This document shows, piece after piece, positions 4,251-6,905 of a DNA stretch of 6,905 bases (its first letter is position 1; each line of letters opens with the position of its first letter). The DNA is from SOIA01 sp964346585. GTDB lineage: Bacteria; Acidobacteriota; Aminicenantia; Aminicenantales; Aminicenantaceae. The stretch is taken from assembly GCA_964346585.1 (NCBI GenBank), contig CAYFVQ010000189.1:1-6905 (forward strand). The letters run 5' to 3'. The position numbers were made by a program, and so were the translations under genes. The notes below the pieces were generated by a model. The model saw nothing but the letters and a program-made list of their open reading frames with translations. It searched no databases and had not been told where the DNA came from.

Positions 4251-6905
4251 TTATTCCTTTACCTGTAAATATTCTAATCGTTTCTTCGCGTCCTCGACCT
4301 CAGCAATACCCGGGTCTGCATTTTTCCAGAGTTCGAGGAATTTCTCGTAATTCTCTATGGCTTTACCCTTATAGCCCTTCTGTTCGAAAATCCGGCCCAG
4401 CATGTAGAAGCTTTTGGCGTAGATATCCGGGAAAAAGTATCTGGGCACTGTGAGTTGAGTGATTCTCTCATAGTTTTCTTGAGCCTTATCCAGTTCTCCG
4501 GATTCAAAATAGGCCAAAGCTAAACTGTCAAGAAAAAGAGTCAAGGAATTCCCCTGATGATAAGGATACAGCGCCAAAGCTTTGTCCAGGCTTTCTATGG
4601 CGCTGGAGTAATTTTTCATCCTGAGCTCTATCAGAGCTTTTGCGTAATGATACTGTCTCAAGAGCTTTTTGTTTGCGGCTTGCTCGAGCAAGTCTTTCAG
4701 TTCATTCGCGGTTTTCCGCGCTTCATCAATGGAGTTCATCATCGCATGTGCGATTGCTCTATTTCCCCATACAAACCTTTGCCATTCTGGATTTTTCTCC
4801 TCCAAAGCCACAACCCACATCTTGTCGAGCTCTTCGAGCGCTTCCCCAGGCTTTCCTGATTGTGTTTGAATGTATGTGAGCAGCCTTCGGAGTTGCCATG
4901 CTCCGACCTTTTCGCCATGCTCTTCTGCCAGTTGAACGCCAATTTTTAATCGCTTCATTGCCTCTTCGAATCTGCCCTGGAGAATGTTTAAGGCGGTCAA
5001 GCCCACAATGCCCCATGCTCTAGCCACGACTTCATTGTTCAAAGTGAGTTTCTGATAAAGCTCTTCTGCCTTTGCGAGGTCATGCTTATAAAAGAATATA
5101 TCACCTTTTAAATTGAAATTCTGAAAATTATCCGGCTCAAGGGAAATAGCCTTATTGACTTCCGCAAGAGCGAGGTCATATTTTCCCTGGTATAAATAAA
5201 CATCAGAAAGAGCCCTGCGAACCCGGGCGCTCTCTCCAACGTTCGTCAGATAGAGCTCAAGGACTTCCCTGGCCTTGTCATACATTCCTTTGAATCTGTA
5301 AATATTTCCCAAATTGACAAACGAATGCATGGCTTCGACTCTGTTCTGGACGTTCACCTCGTACCGTTCCGCGGCCTTATCCCATTCCTCTAAGCTTCCG
5401 TACAACAATCCCAGGCTGTTGTTCCCGATCCAGTCATCCGGATAGAGCTCAAGGAGTTTTTCGAAGGAGGCGATGGCCTGGTCATACGTTTTTTCGGAAA
5501 GGCGGTAGAAGTCTCCCTGGATTCTCAGGCGCTCTCTATCCGAAACACGGTCGACAAATTCGAGAGCTTTTTGATTGAATTCTCTCCACTTTGTAGGATA
5601 TCCCAGGTTGGAGTAGGCTCCAGCCAAGTTTCGGTAGGCCATGGCGAATTCAGGATCGATCTCGACGGCTTTCTCGAGCAGGTCCACAGCCTGGCGGTTC
5701 TCTCCTTTTCTGTAATGCCTGCTCCCTTCGCTGAAGTATTTGAGAGCTTCCGGAGAGCTGGTCGTAATCTCTCCCACGTGCCTGTCGATATCTCCGGCGA
5801 TCTGCTCTTCAGTCAGTTGGAAGCTGGTCTTGATCCTCCGTGTGAGCTCATCCACCATGGTGTAGAAGCTTCCTTCGCCCTCTCCCTCGACTATCTCCGA
5901 ATCGATGGATTCCATCGTGTTCGCTTCCTTGAGCACGGTGTTGATCCGGAAAGTATCGCCGGCGCGGCTGAAGTCTCCCTGCAGGATGTGGGTTGCTCTT
6001 CCGCGGGAAGCCACTTCTTTCAGCACCCTGGAGGAATAAGTTATCGCATCCAGCTGGTCCAGTTCGCTGAGGATGTCGAAGATCTTGTCCCCGCTCAGGA
6101 CACGGATGTATTTTGACTGGGTGAGGTCAGTGATCAGCAGGTCGGAGAGCGTGCTTCTCCAGTGTTCAAAGTTGGGGTCTCCGGTGTTGTTCTTGAAATA
6201 CACGACAGCCAGAGTGGGTTTGTCCGTGGAGACGGGAATAGCTTCTTTTTGAGGGAGGAGCTGTATGAGGATAACAGCGGCGACGACAAGAGCGATAACG
6301 ACTGTAGCCGGGATGAGGAGTTTCTTCACCCTGAAGGTGACGGTGATCTCTTTGGAAGTGATCGGCTCTTTCTTGGGGATCGCTCTCTCTGTAGTCGGGA
6401 TGCCCTGTTCGATGTGGCTCAACTCGCTGCGGATTTCACCCGCGCTCTGATACCTTTTTTCCTTTTCTTTCTCCAGGCATCTGAGGATCACTCGGCTCAG
6501 GTCCTCGGAGATCTGGGAGTTGAGCTCTTTCGGATCTTGAGGGGACTCGCTCTTCTGCTTAACACCGATGGCAAACGCCGTGTCTCCCTCGAACGGGACT
6601 CGTCCGGTCAGCATCTCGTAAAGCATGATGCCCAGAGAATAAATATCCGATCTCTGGTCCGCCTCCTTGCCCTCCACCTGCTCGGGGGACATGTACTCCG
6701 GTGTCCCGATCATCACGCCGGCGCCCGTTATTCCCTTGCCTTCCACGGAGCGGGCCACCCCGAAGTCCATGATTCGGGCGTTCCCCTCCTTGTCGATCAT
6801 GACATTCTGGGGCTTGAGGTCCCGGTGCACGACTCCCAGACGGTGGGCTTCTGAGAGCCCCTCGCTCACCTGCTTGGCCAGGGAGATGGCTGTCCCGATG
6901 GTGAG
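4251..6905 (-). CDS. Transmembrane serine/threonine protein kinase with TolB/FlgO-like domain and TPR repeats, C-terminal part (kinase B, runs off the right edge)
   Basis: The last 884 codons of a paralog of kinase A, open to the right edge and ending in TAA at 4253-4251. A GTG at 6869 is an internal valine in the kinase domain, not a start, since the homologous frame continues upstream through LTIGTAISLAKQ. In fragment numbering: HRDLKPQN at 27-34 (base D29), DFG at 47-49, GTPEYMSPEQ at 67-76, membrane helix about 196-217, TolB/FlgO-like domain from about 229 (KPTLAVVYF), and TPR units from about 384 to near the end. The kinase part is nearly identical in protein to kinase A up to AFAIGV, then divergence rises; the central TPR region is well diverged, while the last TPR and tail (ending FLELWK and ADPG) are similar again. 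The missing N-terminus is probably 1-557, via the exact 110-bp overlap (1033 residues in total). The toxin-antitoxin promoter begins 36 bp past its stop. Confidence 0.94.
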   Translation of the reverse strand, partial: LTIGTAISLAKQVSEGLSEAHRLGVVHRDLKPQNVMIDKEGNARIMDFGVARSVEGKGITGAGVMIGTPEYMSPEQVEGKEADQRSDIYSLGIMLYEMLTGRVPFEGDTAFAIGVKQKSESPQDPKELNSQISEDLSRVILRCLEKEKEKRYQSAGEIRSELSHIEQGIPTTERAIPKKEPITSKEITVTFRVKKLLIPATVVIALVVAAVILIQLLPQKEAIPVSTDKPTLAVVYFKNNTGDPNFEHWRSTLSDLLITDLTQSKYIRVLSGDKIFDILSELDQLDAITYSSRVLKEVASRGRATHILQGDFSRAGDTFRINTVLKEANTMESIDSEIVEGEGEGSFYTMVDELTRRIKTSFQLTEEQIAGDIDRHVGEITTSSPEALKYFSEGSRHYRKGENRQAVDLLEKAVEIDPEFAMAYRNLAGAYSNLGYPTKWREFNQKALEFVDRVSDRERLRIQGDFYRLSEKTYDQAIASFEKLLELYPDDWIGNNSLGLLYGSLEEWDKAAERYEVNVQNRVEAMHSFVNLGNIYRFKGMYDKAREVLELYLTNVGESARVRRALSDVYLYQGKYDLALAEVNKAISLEPDNFQNFNLKGDIFFYKHDLAKAEELYQKLTLNNEVVARAWGIVGLTALNILQGRFEEAMKRLKIGVQLAEEHGEKVGAWQLRRLLTYIQTQSGKPGEALEELDKMWVVALEEKNPEWQRFVWGNRAIAHAMMNSIDEARKTANELKDLLEQAANKKLLRQYHYAKALIELRMKNYSSAIESLDKALALYPYHQGNSLTLFLDSLALAYFESGELDKAQENYERITQLTVPRYFFPDIYAKSFYMLGRIFEQKGYKGKAIENYEKFLELWKNADPGIAEVEDAKKRLEYLQVKE
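6796..6905. repeat. Right copy of the exact 110-bp terminal direct repeat
   Basis: Identical to 1-110. The reading frame of the kinase B fragment continues without a break across this overlap into the fragment at 557-1. Confidence 0.97.

Noticed and set aside
5571..6854. Plus-strand open frames of 181 and 230 codons opposite kinase B
   Set aside because: They mirror conserved kinase and TolB-like coding sequence, and corresponding frames occur opposite kinase A, as expected for shadows of paralogs.
6867..6869. GTG as a possible start of kinase B
   Set aside because: It lies between the kinase N-lobe and catalytic loop; the conserved frame continues upstream to the window edge and has no ribosome binding site here.

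Overview
The window carries five coding stretches, all on the minus strand: two ends of a serine/threonine kinase gene, one complete paralogous kinase gene, and a small RelBE-type toxin-antitoxin pair. The kinases share one layout: an N-terminal four-cysteine zinc ribbon, a Hanks-type kinase domain, a single membrane helix, a TolB/FlgO-like alpha/beta domain and a long run of TPR repeats. From memory, this zinc ribbon-kinase-TPR layout is typical of Candidatus Aminicenantes (OP8) and relatives near Acidobacteria, where many paralogs occur per genome. The lineage call is an inference from protein style, not a database result.

In transcription order (right to left): 6905-4251 is the 3' 884 codons of kinase B. 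4250-4167 is the only sizeable non-coding gap and holds a sigma70-like promoter, a 30-bp near-perfect palindrome and a strong ribosome binding site. 4166-3924 is a ribbon-helix-helix antitoxin and 3927-3682 a RelE/ParE-family toxin, overlapping by 4 bp. 3669-571 is the complete 1032-residue kinase A, starting 12 bp after the toxin stop. 557-1 is the 5' 185 codons of a kinase, starting 13 bp after the kinase A stop. Every plus-strand reading frame I examined is a shadow of these genes. No stretch over 300 bases lacks a gene.

The first 110 bases (1-110) are identical to the last 110 (6796-6905). Joined at this overlap, the sequence is a 6,795-bp circle, and the two kinase fragments become one in-frame gene of 1033 residues, almost the length of kinase A. 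The circle would hold two kinases and one toxin-antitoxin pair, all on one strand, with no replication, mobilisation or recombinase gene. A collapsed assembly of tandem chromosomal kinase paralogs is therefore at least as likely as a real plasmid-like circle, and frame preservation cannot separate the two.

The kinases look like membrane receptors. The kinase catalytic domains are almost identical in protein sequence yet differ silently at many wobble positions, whereas the sensor and TPR parts have diverged. This suggests a common cytoplasmic output with different inputs. The toxin-antitoxin pair sits directly upstream of kinase A with no visible terminator between, so its autoregulated promoter may also drive the kinase.
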